Translations under genes and position numbers: made by a program
Shown here: piece after piece, positions 47,738 through 58,876 of the stretch
Layout: the number at the start of each line of letters is the position of its first letter
Position numbering within the stretch: position 1 is the stretch's first letter
The notes under the pieces: generated by a model
What the model saw: the letters and a program-made list of their open reading frames with translations, nothing else
What the model was told of the DNA's origin: nothing
Databases searched by the model: none
Assembly (NCBI RefSeq): GCF_008831285.2
Contig: NC_045147.1
Coordinates: 13,432,854 to 13,496,853, forward strand
Source: Nymphaea colorata
Lineage: Eukaryota; Streptophyta; Magnoliopsida; Nymphaeales; Nymphaeaceae
Length of the DNA stretch: 64,000 bases
Direction: 5' to 3'

Positions 47738-48666
47738 AGTGTTTCATAAATGTGTCCGATTTTTTTAAGGCAGATATATGAAATAAAATGTTACTATTCT
47801 CAATGCTAATTAAATGACTCTAGGATATCTCTTACTGGTGGGTTGTAACTCCAATCTTGTCCCAAAGATGTCAGCTTAAATAATAAGATATTAATTTCTA
47901 ATTTTCTGCGGTGCATGGAGTTCCTTAATCTCCATAGCTTGTTTATAATTGTAAGGAGCAACTATTTCTATATCTTCTTTCAAAATGCGAATTAGGTTTT
48001 TAATTTTTTCCGAAGCCTGCCTTGCTACCTCCTCTAAATGCATTGAAAGTAATTTGGTCTATCGATTCCTTGCCAAATGAGAAATGTAGCAACAACTTGC
48101 TAAATTTGATATGTTGTTATAAGGATCTAAATTTTTTTATCAAACTAAGTTTGATTAAAAGCCAAGAAGAGAACATACGAAGAGAAATTTGAAAAAGAAA
48201 ACAAAAATAATTAATTGATAGTGAAGCTCAGAATTTGCTTTAGCACAAAAAGTAACGATCAGGGAACAACCATATATAAAACGCGAGCTAGGGATGATTA
48301 TAATCGAAGCTATTAAGGAGCAAATAACGAGAATATGAGAAGAGAGGTAGGAAGAAGGAAGCTGGCCACCAATAAATAGTAAAACAAGGGACGTACCTAG
48401 CTTCTTCATCCTTTTTATAAGATCGGTGACCACTTGTCACCAATTTTTCTTTTTCTTTGTTGAATGCACTTTTCATTTTATCGGCTTCTCTTTCACTCTC
48501 TGTCTTAGCATTCTTATTCTTTTGTCAGTCCCTAATTCCTATGTTAGGAATTTAAGTTAGAGTTTTAATTTATTTTTAAATAAACTGACACTTACAGCTG
48601 GGCCCTTGAGAGAGGAGAAATTGGTGGAAGGGGCTATAAGGTCGTAATTCTCTTGCCTAATTGGTA

Positions 48667-48667
<1 letters not shown>

Positions 48668-48707
<40 letters not shown>
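48668..48707. repeat. (TA)n microsatellite
   Basis: About 20 uninterrupted TA units. Confidence 0.95.
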
Positions 48708-48709
<2 letters not shown>

Positions 48710-49019
48710 TATGGTCAAATTTTCAATTTTCTCCTTTAATATTGCAATGTCATACATCATACACTTCCACTTTTAAATCCTTTGTTTTATAATTTTCACA
48801 AACTATTAGAACGAAAGTGATAGAATTTAGGGATTTTATGCTTTTTTAGGATTTTCTTGAACAAGATTAAAAATAATTCCAATAAAAGATGAAAAATATG
48901 ATAATCTGGCTGATCTGAACTAACATCGTCTGAATGATCTTAATTAAATCCTTTTTCATTTGTAGTTTTTAATATTTGTTGAATTGCATTGCTTAGATAA
49001 CATTATAATGTTGCAGGTA

Positions 49020-49898
49020 GATGACTTTTTGGTTGAGTAGGAGTATTTCATCCTACCACCTAAAAAATAGCCGAAACTTCTACTCAACTCCTTAGGGTAT
49101 ATGACCTACTTTGGTGTCTTAAGGTGCTGCCATCACACTTTAACTTACGTATCAATGACGCCTCATTTGCAGCATAAAGAGTTGATGTTTTAAACATTCA
49201 AAACAAAAACGAATTGCTTACTAGCTCCAACCCTGACTATTGCACCAATTCCATTGAAAATACAATTAGTATCTTCTAGTTTGTGATAGATAAATAGTTG
49301 ATATTTCCTCATAAAAATGGCTGTAGCACAGAGTGTTGATGTTTTAAAGATTCAAAAGAAAAATTAGCCGCCTACCAGCTCCCACCTTGACTATTGCACC
49401 AATCCCTTCAAAAATATAATTAGTATGTGTTTAGAGCATTCCAATTTGTGAAGTATAAATAGTTGGTATTTTCTTCCATGCACTTTGCTTTGCATTTAAT
49501 TTGTTCTCTGATCAATAGTGGCCTATTCTCTAATCTAATTTATTACTTTTTTCATTTGTAAATTTCAAATAGATTAATTCGTAATAATGCTTATTTGTAT
49601 TTGATTTTTTCATATTTCTATTAGCATTTATATATGTTTATGTGGTTTCTTCATGTTAATTGCAACTACTTTTTTTGTTATGTAGTGTTCATAAAAATTA
49701 TGGCACATTTTGTTAGGTGTTTTCTCTTAGCTAGGCTCGACAGGATTGTTATGCATTGTATTGTCATATCAACTGAATTACAACTTTAGTATGTGTTTGT
49801 AAAATGGCCAGCTGATGAGAGTTTTGTTATTTCACTTTCCCTAACTCCCTCTCACCCTCCTCCTACTCGCTCCTTCCCTTCCACTCCTATGTCTCAGG

Positions 49899-49970
<72 letters not shown>

Positions 49971-50820
49971 TGCCAATTATATATTATTTAAAAAATATTT
50001 TTTCTTGATTCTAATACTATCATTTATATATAAGACTGTTCACTACATATTGTTACAATATATATACAAATTTTTGCCCATATATTGTAGTCATCGATTA
50101 TAATTATTGAAGTATTTAGTCTTTATTGCTCAATGGTACAGATATTTAGGTAATTATGACCTATTAAACGATGTCACAGGTTTTTATGTTGTCATAAAAA
50201 AGTTAATAAGTATGAACTAAGTATTATTGACTATACATTTTAATTGTTTAACTAGTTTTTACTTCACACCCCACTCTCTGGCTCTCTCTCCTACAAACAA
50301 TGGTTAGCATAAAAGAAAAGCTCTCTTATTTTCATTTCACATTTTAAAGTTATATTTCTGGTTCTGCAACCGCTGGAGTGTGTCTATAATGCAGCTAACA
50401 TAAAGCTTTTTCTTTTTGAAATATTTCTCCTAAATAAACAAGCTTAGCATTTAAATTTCCAAGAAGGTGAGGAGTTATGGGTAAGCCCGACAAAAGGTTG
50501 AAGCTTCCATTCAACCCATCATCCGATAAAGTACAAGACGTGCTTTAGTTGTCGTGAGTTGCCATTCCCACTACATTTTAACTTGCATGTCAATGGCTTT
50601 TTTTTTGAAGCTTTCATTTAACTCCTCATTTTTATAAAGTATACGACCTGCTTTTGGTGCTTTAGGTTGTCATTCTCACTGCATTTCAACTTGCATGCAA
50701 GTGACTTTTTTTTTGGCAACATAGATAGTTGATGTCACAGAAATTCAAAATAAATACTAACTACTACTAGTCCATGTCTCATCTATTACACTAACCCCCT
50801 TGAAGATGTAGAGTGGCTTA
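49020..50820. repeat. Diverged repeat family, about four copies
   Basis: Segments near 49085-49280, 49320-49430, 50500-50590 and 50615-50820 share phrases such as ACGACCTGCTTTTGGTGCTTTAGG, CACTACATTTTAACTTGCATGTCAATG and ATTGCACCAATCCC. They flank a long TA microsatellite. Origin unknown. Confidence 0.55.
49900..49969. repeat. (TA)n microsatellite
   Basis: About 35 uninterrupted TA units. Confidence 0.95.
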
Positions 50821-51855
50821 CAATTGAACAACTGAACAAGAGGAGTTACTTACAACTGAACAAGAGTTAAACTTTTTGTCATTGGTAAATCTTGAAACCA
50901 TGTGATCCCTGTGACAATAGGCGTGCTGGAGCCGAGACTGTGGATCCCGTTTGAATTGGTGGAAGTCTGCTACTGTTCACATGAAATTAGAATTCAAACT
51001 TCCATGCCCCAACAAATGCTGCACTAAAATGCCGTGTTTTGGGGCAGTAGAGTCCTAACCGTGCGAGCTCGTGTTCTTGGAACTAGGAGTGCAAATAACG
51101 AGAATATGTACAGACTACTCTGGGAATGTAAACTCATGGGAATGCAATGCACTGATGAATGATCTACGAGAATGCACTCAAAGGATGCCTTTATATTTTA
51201 TTCCAGAACATTGTTGAAGTGATTCAACTGTTCTACCTCTCACCGTTGAACACCTCGTCTGGGTACGCCGTCACAATTTTTTGCGTGCTACAACACAACA
51301 CAACGCTCATGGGAAAGTCTGCTCCTGGGTAACTGCCCACACAGCCTCCACATAAATTAGTTCATTATATATTGGTGCTTGATGGCATTTTATTGTGTAT
51401 TTGAAGGGTCTATCAAAGTTGTGAATAATGATGAACGCTTTCGCTAAAGCAAGAGATGTCAGGCTCGTTGAAGGCTTTGGAGAACGCCTTACGCCACGGG
51501 GCAAGCTTGAAAAAGCCGACCCTTAATGCAATGGAAGCACGTAGCTTGTACTTGGCTGCCGGTCCAGTTCGAGTAACGCGATCCATGAGTTGAGTCCAAA
51601 TTGACGGGGGGCCTGGGACTGCAATTCACAAGAACCAGACTCTGATGGGAAAGCTAATGTCCTGTAGGGGGCCGAATGAATCTGTCCTTGAGATTCATTT
51701 TCCAAGTTTCGGTCTGGAAGCTGTTTGGGTGATCCCTGTCCGTGTCCTCTCACTTTGCGCCTTGGTGGTCGTTCGGATGACCCGTTTCTCTCGCGTGCAC
51801 CTAATTTTTCCCTGTGATTTTCTCCAAACTGTGAAGACGAAGGGAGGGCGTGACT

Positions 51856-53236
51856 ATGAACACCATTTGCGGTCCCTCTTTCAGTTGTCCGGACTTCGTA
51901 TGGGTTCCTTCTTCTTTGAAGAACATTGCCATCTCCCTGAAAAGCCCTCATTTTCACGCCCGGCCGATCTTCCCCGGTACTCTCTCTCTCTCTCTCTCTC
52001 TCTCTCGCTCTCTCTCAGGTGGATGTTGTGTTCACATGGATTTGGTGATTGTTGGAAGGGTTTCAGAGAGGGAAGAGTAGTGGGAATTCCGGCCTCTCCT
52101 GCGTCCTCCGGCATCGAGATTCAGCGTCGGTCAACTACTGCTTTCCTCACACAAGAGTATCGCGATATACCAATAGGCAATGTGCAGCAAAGGCAGAACT
52201 TTCTGGCACAGGGATCCCTGCTTCTTCTTCTTCTTCTTCTGTCAATTTCTCCACAGGTACTCTCTCTCTCCCTCTCTCTCTCTATCTATATATCTATCTC
52301 TCTGAAGTGGTCTTGGTTTTTAGATGTCTCCTTTTATTCGAGAATCCGGGGAATATGTTTCTACATTGTGACGGGAGTCGTGGCGATTCCGTTGTTCCTG
52401 TTGATGGTTATGGTTCATCCCCTTGTTCTATTGTTCGACCGCTACAGAAGGAGATTTCAGCACCTTGTGGCTAAGATTTGGGCAAGTGCATCAATTTACT
52501 GCTTTTGCAAGATTGAGTTTGAGGGACTGGAGAATTTACCTGCGCCAGATTTGCCGGCTGTTTACGTCTCGAATCATCAGAGTTTCTTGGATATCTACAC
52601 GCTTCTGACTTTGGGGAGGACCTTTAAATTCATCAGCAAGAGGGCTATCTTCCTCATTCCCGTCATTGGTTGGGCTATGTTTATAATGGGTCTCATCCCA
52701 TTGCGCCGAATGGATAACAAGAGCCAATTGGTACTCTTCTTTGCTTTTTGATTTTTTGAAATTTTGTGTAACTAATGAATTGCGGTTCCCTATGTTCGTT
52801 TGCTTGAGTTGTCTATGTGTTCTGTTTGAGAGAAATAGGAGTGTTTGAAGAGGTGTATAGATATTGTGAAGAAAGGGGCTTCTGTTTTCTTTTTCCCAGA
52901 GGGCACGAGAAGTAAGGATGGAAGGTTGGGCCCGTTTAAGGTGAGAATTGAAATTCAAGCAGTCTATAATGCTTCAACAGGACTTACTTTTTGGCTTTTC
53001 ACTGTCAGAAAGGAGCATTCAGTGTTGCTGCTAAGACCGGAGCGCCAATTGTGCCAATCAGCTTGATGGGTACTGGGAAGATGATGCCTAGTGGAAAGGA
53101 AGCGATCTTGAATTCAGGATCTATTAGAGTAATAATACACGAGAGTTTAATGGGTAACAATGCTGATGAGCTATGTAGTAGAGCACGAGATGTCATTGCT
53201 CAAGGACTTGTTCTTCATGGATATGGTGTTCAATGA
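51856..53236 (+). CDS. Plastid 1-acyl-sn-glycerol-3-phosphate acyltransferase, five exons
   Basis: Proposed exons: 51856-51976, 52059-52256, 52324-52730, 52839-52940 and 53009-53236, in phase, 351 residues, close to Arabidopsis ATS2 in length. The enzyme makes phosphatidic acid from lysophosphatidic acid in the plastid prokaryotic lipid pathway. Seen: Ser/Arg-rich presumed transit peptide (residues 1 to about 90), AAKAELSGTGIP, membrane segment GICFYIVTGVVAIPLFLLMVMV, acyltransferase block I NHQSFLD at 190-196 (NHx4D), FKFISKRAIFLIPVIGWAMFIMG, FFFPEGTRSKDGRLGPFK at about 259-276, and AAKTGAPIVPISLMGTGKMMP. Exons 3-5 are secure. The exon 1 donor and especially the exon 2 acceptor are inferred: the strong CAG at 52018 leads to a stop in the frame needed downstream, so a weak AAG at 52058 was chosen. 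A (CT)n tract lies in intron 1, and (TTC)n codes a poly-Ser run in exon 2. Confidence 0.85.
51980..52016. repeat. (CT)n microsatellite in intron 1 of the acyltransferase gene
   Basis: About 18 CT units with one interruption, directly before a CAG that looks like a splice acceptor. Confidence 0.9.
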
Positions 53237-54184
53237 TAGGAAGAGTTTGCGGCAGTTTTTTGTTTGACTATAACATGGATAGTTAATGGTTGCTGATTAA
53301 CTTCAACAGGATGACGCAAGGTATCGTTATGATTAGCATTGATTTCTCCTTATCGTGGAGTGCTTGTTTTTAAAGCTTTATCTCATTGTTGGCTAATTTA
53401 GCAATCTGTGTGCTCATGATTTGAATGCTGGATTCAATTACCATTTTCATATGGTCTACTACCAATATGGTTTCATCTTCTTGTTTCTTGTTACATTCTG
53501 TTCGATAGGCAGTTCAGGAAAGGGTGGTTCGTCAATATACTTTACTATTGCTTTCTCATTTTGTTTCCAACTGACCTTCCATTTCCGTACGAGGAATATT
53601 TTTGGAGGTCATGAACCAACCAATATCCCTTGTGATTTAGCTTCCATGTAAGTAGTTGAATGTTGGCTTCTGCACAAGAAATCTATGTTTAAAGCTCTAT
53701 AAAAATATTTCAATCAGTTCCTTTGTTTGAATAACATCATAGATAAATAAGGCTTCTGGTTGACATATACCCCAAGGGACTCAAAATGTGCATGTACTTG
53801 TTCATTGAGGAAAATCTGCCAGTTCTGCTATAGATAGTGGACAAGGCCGTAAACATTTAACACTAAATTGTTGTCATTTTTAAATTGTAACTCTTGAATA
53901 CAATGCAGGAGTTAAAAAGTTCCTAGGTCATAAAAAAAGTAGACCCTTTTTCCTTTTTAAAGTTTTGTTTTCCTAGCATTTTACCTAATGTATCAATATC
54001 CTGTCATGGTGAGTGAGTTCATATTCATTAAGCACCCTTAACTCCTTAAGCTAAGAAGTTCTCTAACTCATAACCCTTTAGCCAATTGAGAGTATCTGTT
54101 CTACTTTTGTCCATAGTTTGTACTTTCTACAGCATGTTCTCCATCTGTTTCTCTTTATGCATAAGTACTTGAAGCTTCTCTCTA
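53237..54184. other. 3' region of the acyltransferase gene
   Basis: AT-rich, no further coding sequence recognised. The first few hundred bases are probably 3' UTR. Confidence 0.4.
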
Positions 54185-54484
54185 TGTTGTTAAGGCCTTG
54201 CCTAGGAGGCCTAGGCGTGGACTAAGCATCATTCCACACTCGTCGTCTAAGCCCACCACTTGGGTGATGGGATATGTGTTGGCACCTAGGCTGGTGCCTA
54301 GGCAAGCCTAGGTGCCAACATGCCTAGTCCTTGGGAAAGTGAAAAGTCACATTTCCTTTCAATTAAAGTTTCTAATAGTTAATTGACTATATGTTGTTAT
54401 GTACTTTATTTTGTATTGATTATGTATTTTTATGTATTGTTATGTTGATTATACTCTTATATCATATATGTATATACTGTTAGT

Positions 54485-55302
54485 CAATGTTATCCGTATC
54501 GTACGATACGGACGCGTATCGTACGATACGTATCGTACGATACGGACGCGTATCGTACGATACGTATCGTATAGGTCAAGAAAACCTATACGATACGCTG
54601 TTTAAAGACGATACGCATCCGTATCGTACACGTATCGCACGATACGTGCGATACGGGGGCCGTATCGTACGATACGGGCGATACACCCCCGTATCGTACG
54701 ATACGGGTTAAAACACAAATTTTTTTATTTTTTAAAGTTTAAACACTCCTCCCTCTCTCTCTTCTTGTATTTAAAGACTCCAAGAGACGTAGGAGGGAAA
54801 GATTTTGTACATTTTCATCAAAAATAACCAAGGATTCATCGATTTGGAAAATATTATCGTTAAATCATGAAAGATGATAAGTTGATAACTATATGTTTTG
54901 AACTTGTAAAATTGTGATGTAATATAAGTCCTAAAACTCAAAGTCCTAAAACTCTAAGTCTTAAGATTCTATAAAATTTTCAAGTTTAAAATTGTGATGG
55001 ATGCTTATTACGTTATTTTGAATATCTAATTTCTAATTTTTGAATGTGTTGTTGACACACATGAATGTTCCTTATGTATGATGATCTTTTTTATATTTGA
55101 ATATATTTTTCTTGATTTCTGATTTTTTGTTTATTTTTTCATATTTTTAATAATTTTTCTCTATTTTTTTCTGATTTTTAAATATTTTTTAAAATTTAAA
55201 AATTAATTTTACGATACGCTACGCTACGTTTACGATACGTTACGATACAGCGTATAGGTCAGCCCGACCGATACGCGATACGCTACACCTTTTATAACAT
55301 TG
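54485..55302. mobile_element. 818-bp TIR element with palindromic GTATCGTACGATAC arrays
   Basis: Terminal inverted repeats CAATGTTAT...ATAACATTG, perfect over 9 bp, flanked by perfect 8-bp duplications CTGTTAGT at 54477-54484 and 55303-55310. The length of the duplication suggests the hAT class. The left 230 bp consist almost entirely of the self-complementary word CGTATCGTACGATACG and variants. The right end carries CGATACGCTACGCTACG repeats. The middle is AT-rich and non-coding, so the element is non-autonomous. Confidence 0.75.
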
Positions 55303-55503
55303 CTGTTAGTCACTTTGTCTGTTATATAGTATTGTGATACCTCATACCTGTTATGTATACATAGTATGGTTATGTTACGTATTTATATCATATAGTTATG
55401 GGTATTGCTAATTTTTTGTACCTGTTACAAACTTATATGTGTATACTATTATGTTAAATTCTATTGTAATGCAATTTGTTAATCCTGTAATATGTATTCT
55501 GAT

Positions 55504-56024
55504 CTACGACACACGGACACGGCAAAATGGGCCGCGTACCGGTGTCGACACTCCGACATGTCGATCCCGACATGTGGACACGGTAGGATACGTTTTGGAT
55601 CGGGTCTGGGTCAGACCAGATCCGAACCACTTTTGTAGCCCGACCTTTTTAACCCTTGACTTTCTTTACGATGGCTTTTTCACGCTCGACCTTTACACCG
55701 TTGACGACTGAGTGTGCTTGTAACCAGCGACAACAGAGTTCAACAAAAATGGCGGGCGATGGCGATGAGGTCCGGCGATCCACGGCGACGTCCGGTGGTG
55801 TCCGGCGGTTTTTTTCTTTCTTTTCGATATCAAAAGCTAGGGTTTCAAACTGATAAACAATGTTTTGTTAATGTTTTGTACTTTTGTTTGAGACTTTCTT
55901 TCTTATGAGATTGTAAGAGTGAATTATTAATTTTATGTTTTTTTATTTTATCAGTTTTAACTTTTTAGAATATAAAATTCGCCGTGTCCGCGTACCCGTA
56001 TCGTACCCGCGCCATGTGACATAA
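55504..56024. mobile_element. 521-bp TIR element with CACGGACACGG termini
   Basis: Starts CTACGACACACGGACACGG and ends CGCGCCATGTGACATAA, imperfect inverted repeats of about 20 bp. Flanked by perfect 8-bp duplications ATTCTGAT at 55496-55503 and 56025-56032. Subterminal CACGGACACG and CGTGTCCGCG words occur at both ends. There is no transposase. The short open frames inside are low-complexity. hAT-like by duplication length. Confidence 0.7.
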
Positions 56025-56089
56025 ATTCTGATACGTGTTATATGTATATATTGTTATGTAGAGTCTGTTATACATGTTATATATTATTT

Positions 56090-56931
56090 CAGTGTTGTAA
56101 AAACATATTGTCAGCCGTATTGGTCCGGCCAATAGATACGTTGTATCGTAAAGTATCGTATATGTATCGTAAATTTATAAAAAAGAAATAGAAAAAAATC
56201 AGATTAATCAAGAAAAATAAAAAATATGTTTGTTTTAATGAAAAAAAACATGTTATACAGAATGGCAGGTTTATGAAAGGTATGAAGTTACTTCACAAAC
56301 ATTAATATGTGGTCATAATATCGTATAGTAACACAACATGATCTAAGACATGAAGAAACATAATAAATTAGATGATTTACATAATAATTCATGAGTAAGT
56401 CATAAGATCCATAACACATCAAAAACCAAGTTTTACGGACACTATACATCACATCGCAAGACAACATTGTTCAATAATGCAAATAACAAATGAAAACAGC
56501 TTCATTCATAATCTTTATCATCTCATTCTAATTTTCATCTTTCGTACAAGATATAAACCCTATTATCTAAACATGAATCAATCATCCATGTATAAATCTG
56601 CCCTCAATCGACGATTTCATGGTGAAACTGATTATTCCTTTTGAAAATTGCCACAATCTCTCCCTTCTTCAACTATTAGATATGTTTAGAAATGAAGAAG
56701 GAGGCAAGTTTTAAAAATTAGTTTGAAAAAGGGTGGTTTTAACCCCATATTTTTCAAAATAGACATGTATCGTACGACACAAGGTGTATCACCCTGTATC
56801 GTACGATATAGCTTGTGTGTCGCATGACATGCGATACACATATGATACACCACCTGTTTGTGATACAGGTGGTGTATCGTATCATAAATTTTAAAAGCGA
56901 TGGTACGTATCGTACAATACGTACAACAATG
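56090..56931. mobile_element. 842-bp TIR element related to the one at 54485
   Basis: Termini CAGTGTTGT...ACAACAATG match the 54485 element type, and both ends carry GTATCGTA words (GTATCGTAAAGTATCGTATATGTATCGT on the left, GGTACGTATCGTACAATACG on the right). Flanks ATATTATTT and ATACTATTA are similar over 9 bp with two mismatches, so the duplication is decayed. Non-coding interior. Less palindromic and apparently older than the 54485 copy. Confidence 0.6.
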
Positions 56932-56952
56932 ATACTATTACATCAACCTATT

Positions 56953-57022
56953 ATATGTATATATTGTTAGTCTGTTATATAATATGTAGTATTGTTATAC
57001 CTGTTATATGGTATTGCATCAA

Positions 57023-57069
<47 letters not shown>

Positions 57070-57127
57070 TGTTAGTCTGTTATATAATATGTAGTATTGT
57101 TATACCTGTTATATGGTATTGCATCAA

Positions 57128-57160
<33 letters not shown>
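56953..57160. repeat. Two-copy tandem repeat of about 105 bp with (TA)n tails
   Basis: An identical core of about 70 bp (ATGTATATATTGTTAGTCTG... to ...GTATTGCATCAACCT) at 56955-57024 and 57060-57130, each followed by a TA microsatellite. Confidence 0.9.
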
Positions 57161-57165
<5 letters not shown>

Positions 57166-57600
57166 CTAGTATGGTGATGTACTTATATTGATTGTTACTG
57201 TTGTATACTTATATGTATACTATTATGCACTGTTAGTCTTTTTTTTTTTATATTATGTCTTTCTTTAAGTAGTGATGGATTAAAGCCTTCTTGCGGATTT
57301 ACATTCCTTCTTCCAAAGATTAAATTTAGTCTTTTCTTTTGTTTCTTGTATTAGATTACAATTAATGAGTAATGTTATACTTCTTCTGTTGATTCTGCAT
57401 ATTCAATGAAGTCAACAGTTAATTTTTTATTGTTTAAGTTAATTATGCTTGTTATATTACTATTCCCCACATTTCAGATATTAGTAATAGTTAATCAAAA
57501 TAACTTGACATATTAGTCTAACTGAAAAAATTTTAAAAAAAATTGACCGCCTTTTTTGCCTAGACTCGCTTAGGCGCTAGGCGCTACCTCTTCTATCTAT

Positions 57601-58273
57601 CTTGGGAACTCACTGTCTAGCTTTGAATGTGTGAAAATAAGAATTTCAAAATTTTGATTCCTAAGTGTGTGGAGAACGCTTCCTAAAGACACATGTTAAC
57701 ATGAAGATTGAAATACTAAGAAACAGTATATTTACATAATTAACAAATTTTGATTCCTATAACAGCAGCACCATAGCTGACCAATCAGTAGTGAGATATG
57801 TAACACGTGAGTTATGCTGAGAACATCCAAATAACAATGAACAAAAAGGAAGTTGTCAAAGGTTTTACTAAAAACTTGCGAGTTTTTATTAAGTATCTTA
57901 AAGTATGTTGATGCAACAAGCAATAGAACCATTTAGATCCTATTCATAAATAAGGAGTTAATCAGTTTTCAATGTGATTTTACTGGTAATGTTTTCATGC
58001 TTTAAGATTTTGAACAAACCGATACCTCTTTTCAGTGAATAAGAAATAAGATTCATTCTATAAGATTAAAAGAAAATGATCCTATGGTGGACTAACATGA
58101 ATTTATGGATGCAAGTCTCTTGCTCCACTGATATAGCTACTAGTAACAGGGACTTGCTCCAGAAGAATGTAGAACTGATGATTGAGTTGCTGCCCAGGTT
58201 GTGCTGTACAGGAATTACTACCTCTATATTTGTTGCTTCAATCTATTATCTTTCAATGAACAACCATTTCCAA
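57601..58273. other. AT-rich spacer
   Basis: No gene is recognised. Confidence 0.4.
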
Positions 58274-58681
58274 GTCATCTTCATGCCTATGCTACTGCTT
58301 TGTGCATTGGACCATTGGTGTTCACATGGCCGGTGAATTCCCATTGAGTTTGGGCTGGCCGTCCTATGTCCGTAAGTTACTGCCCTCCTTCATAACCACA
58401 ATTTGCTTATTCAAGGGGGAGATCCTCGGTTCTTGTCAAATTTCACTTCCCATGTGTAATAGTTCACTTGAAGAGTTGAAGTCATCTTCATGCCTATGCT
58501 ACTGCTTTGTGCATTGGTGTTCACATGGCCAATGAATTAGCATTGAGTTTGGGCTGGCTGTCCTATGTCCGTAAGTTACTGCCATCCTTCATAACCACAA
58601 GCTTAATGAGTTCAAGGGGGAGATCCTAGGTTGTTGTCAATTTTCACTTCCCATGTGTAATGGTTCACTTGAAGAGTTGAA
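58274..58681. repeat. Two-copy tandem duplication of about 205 bp
   Basis: Copies 58274-58480 and 58481-58681, both beginning GTCATCTTCATGCCTATGC and ending GAAGAGTTGAA, with a few substitutions and small indels. The right end lies 20 bp from the intact copia insertion. Confidence 0.9.
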
Positions 58682-58705
58682 GTCAACTTCTATAAAAGGA
58701 ATAAG

Positions 58706-58869
58706 TGATGAAGTTAAGAGAACTAATCTTTGATTAACATCGAAAGAATCCCTAACTCCTCTTTATATAGACTAGAGGAGAGGGATAAGTTACAAGAAAG
58801 TCATTAAAAGAAACATTATTACACAAGTGCCCTCTCAAGCCTAATACTGAGTATAAACACGTCTTAACA
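58706..58869 (-). repeat. 3' LTR of the intact copia element
   Basis: 164 bp, TG/CA termini, identical to the 5' LTR. The reverse-strand TATA motif CTATATAAAG is at 58761-58770. Confidence 0.97.
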
Positions 58870-58876
58870 CTCCCCC

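Larger units (their letters stand above)
47396..51855. other. Spacer with microsatellites and dispersed diverged repeats
   Basis: No gene is recognised over about 4.4 kb. Holds a 67-bp tandem repeat at about 47605-47737, (TA)n at 48668-48707 and 49900-49969, and several diverged copies of one repeat at about 49020-49430 and 50500-50820. The final 300 bp precede the ATS2-like gene and would contain its promoter. Confidence 0.5.
54185..57600. mobile_element. Possible outer TIR element carrying nested insertions
   Basis: The left side (TTGTTAAGGCCTTGCCTAGG, then AGGCCTAGGCG, about 54187-54330) and the right side (GCCTAGACTCGC and TTAGGCGCTAGGCGCTACC, about 57559-57591) are rich in the same GCCTAGGCG word in inverted relation. 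This resembles common plant hAT-like short elements, here stretched to about 3.4 kb by the three elements and tandem repeats inside it. Target-site duplications were not resolved, so the boundaries are approximate. Confidence 0.35.

Noticed and set aside
54487-54711. 74-codon open frame in the palindromic array
   Set aside because: It exists only because the GTATCGTACGATAC repeats lack stops in that frame. The product is a low-complexity Tyr/Arg repeat.
54485-56931. CRISPR-like array of short repeats
   Set aside because: The repeats are contiguous palindromes inside TIR elements with no spacers, in a plant nuclear context.
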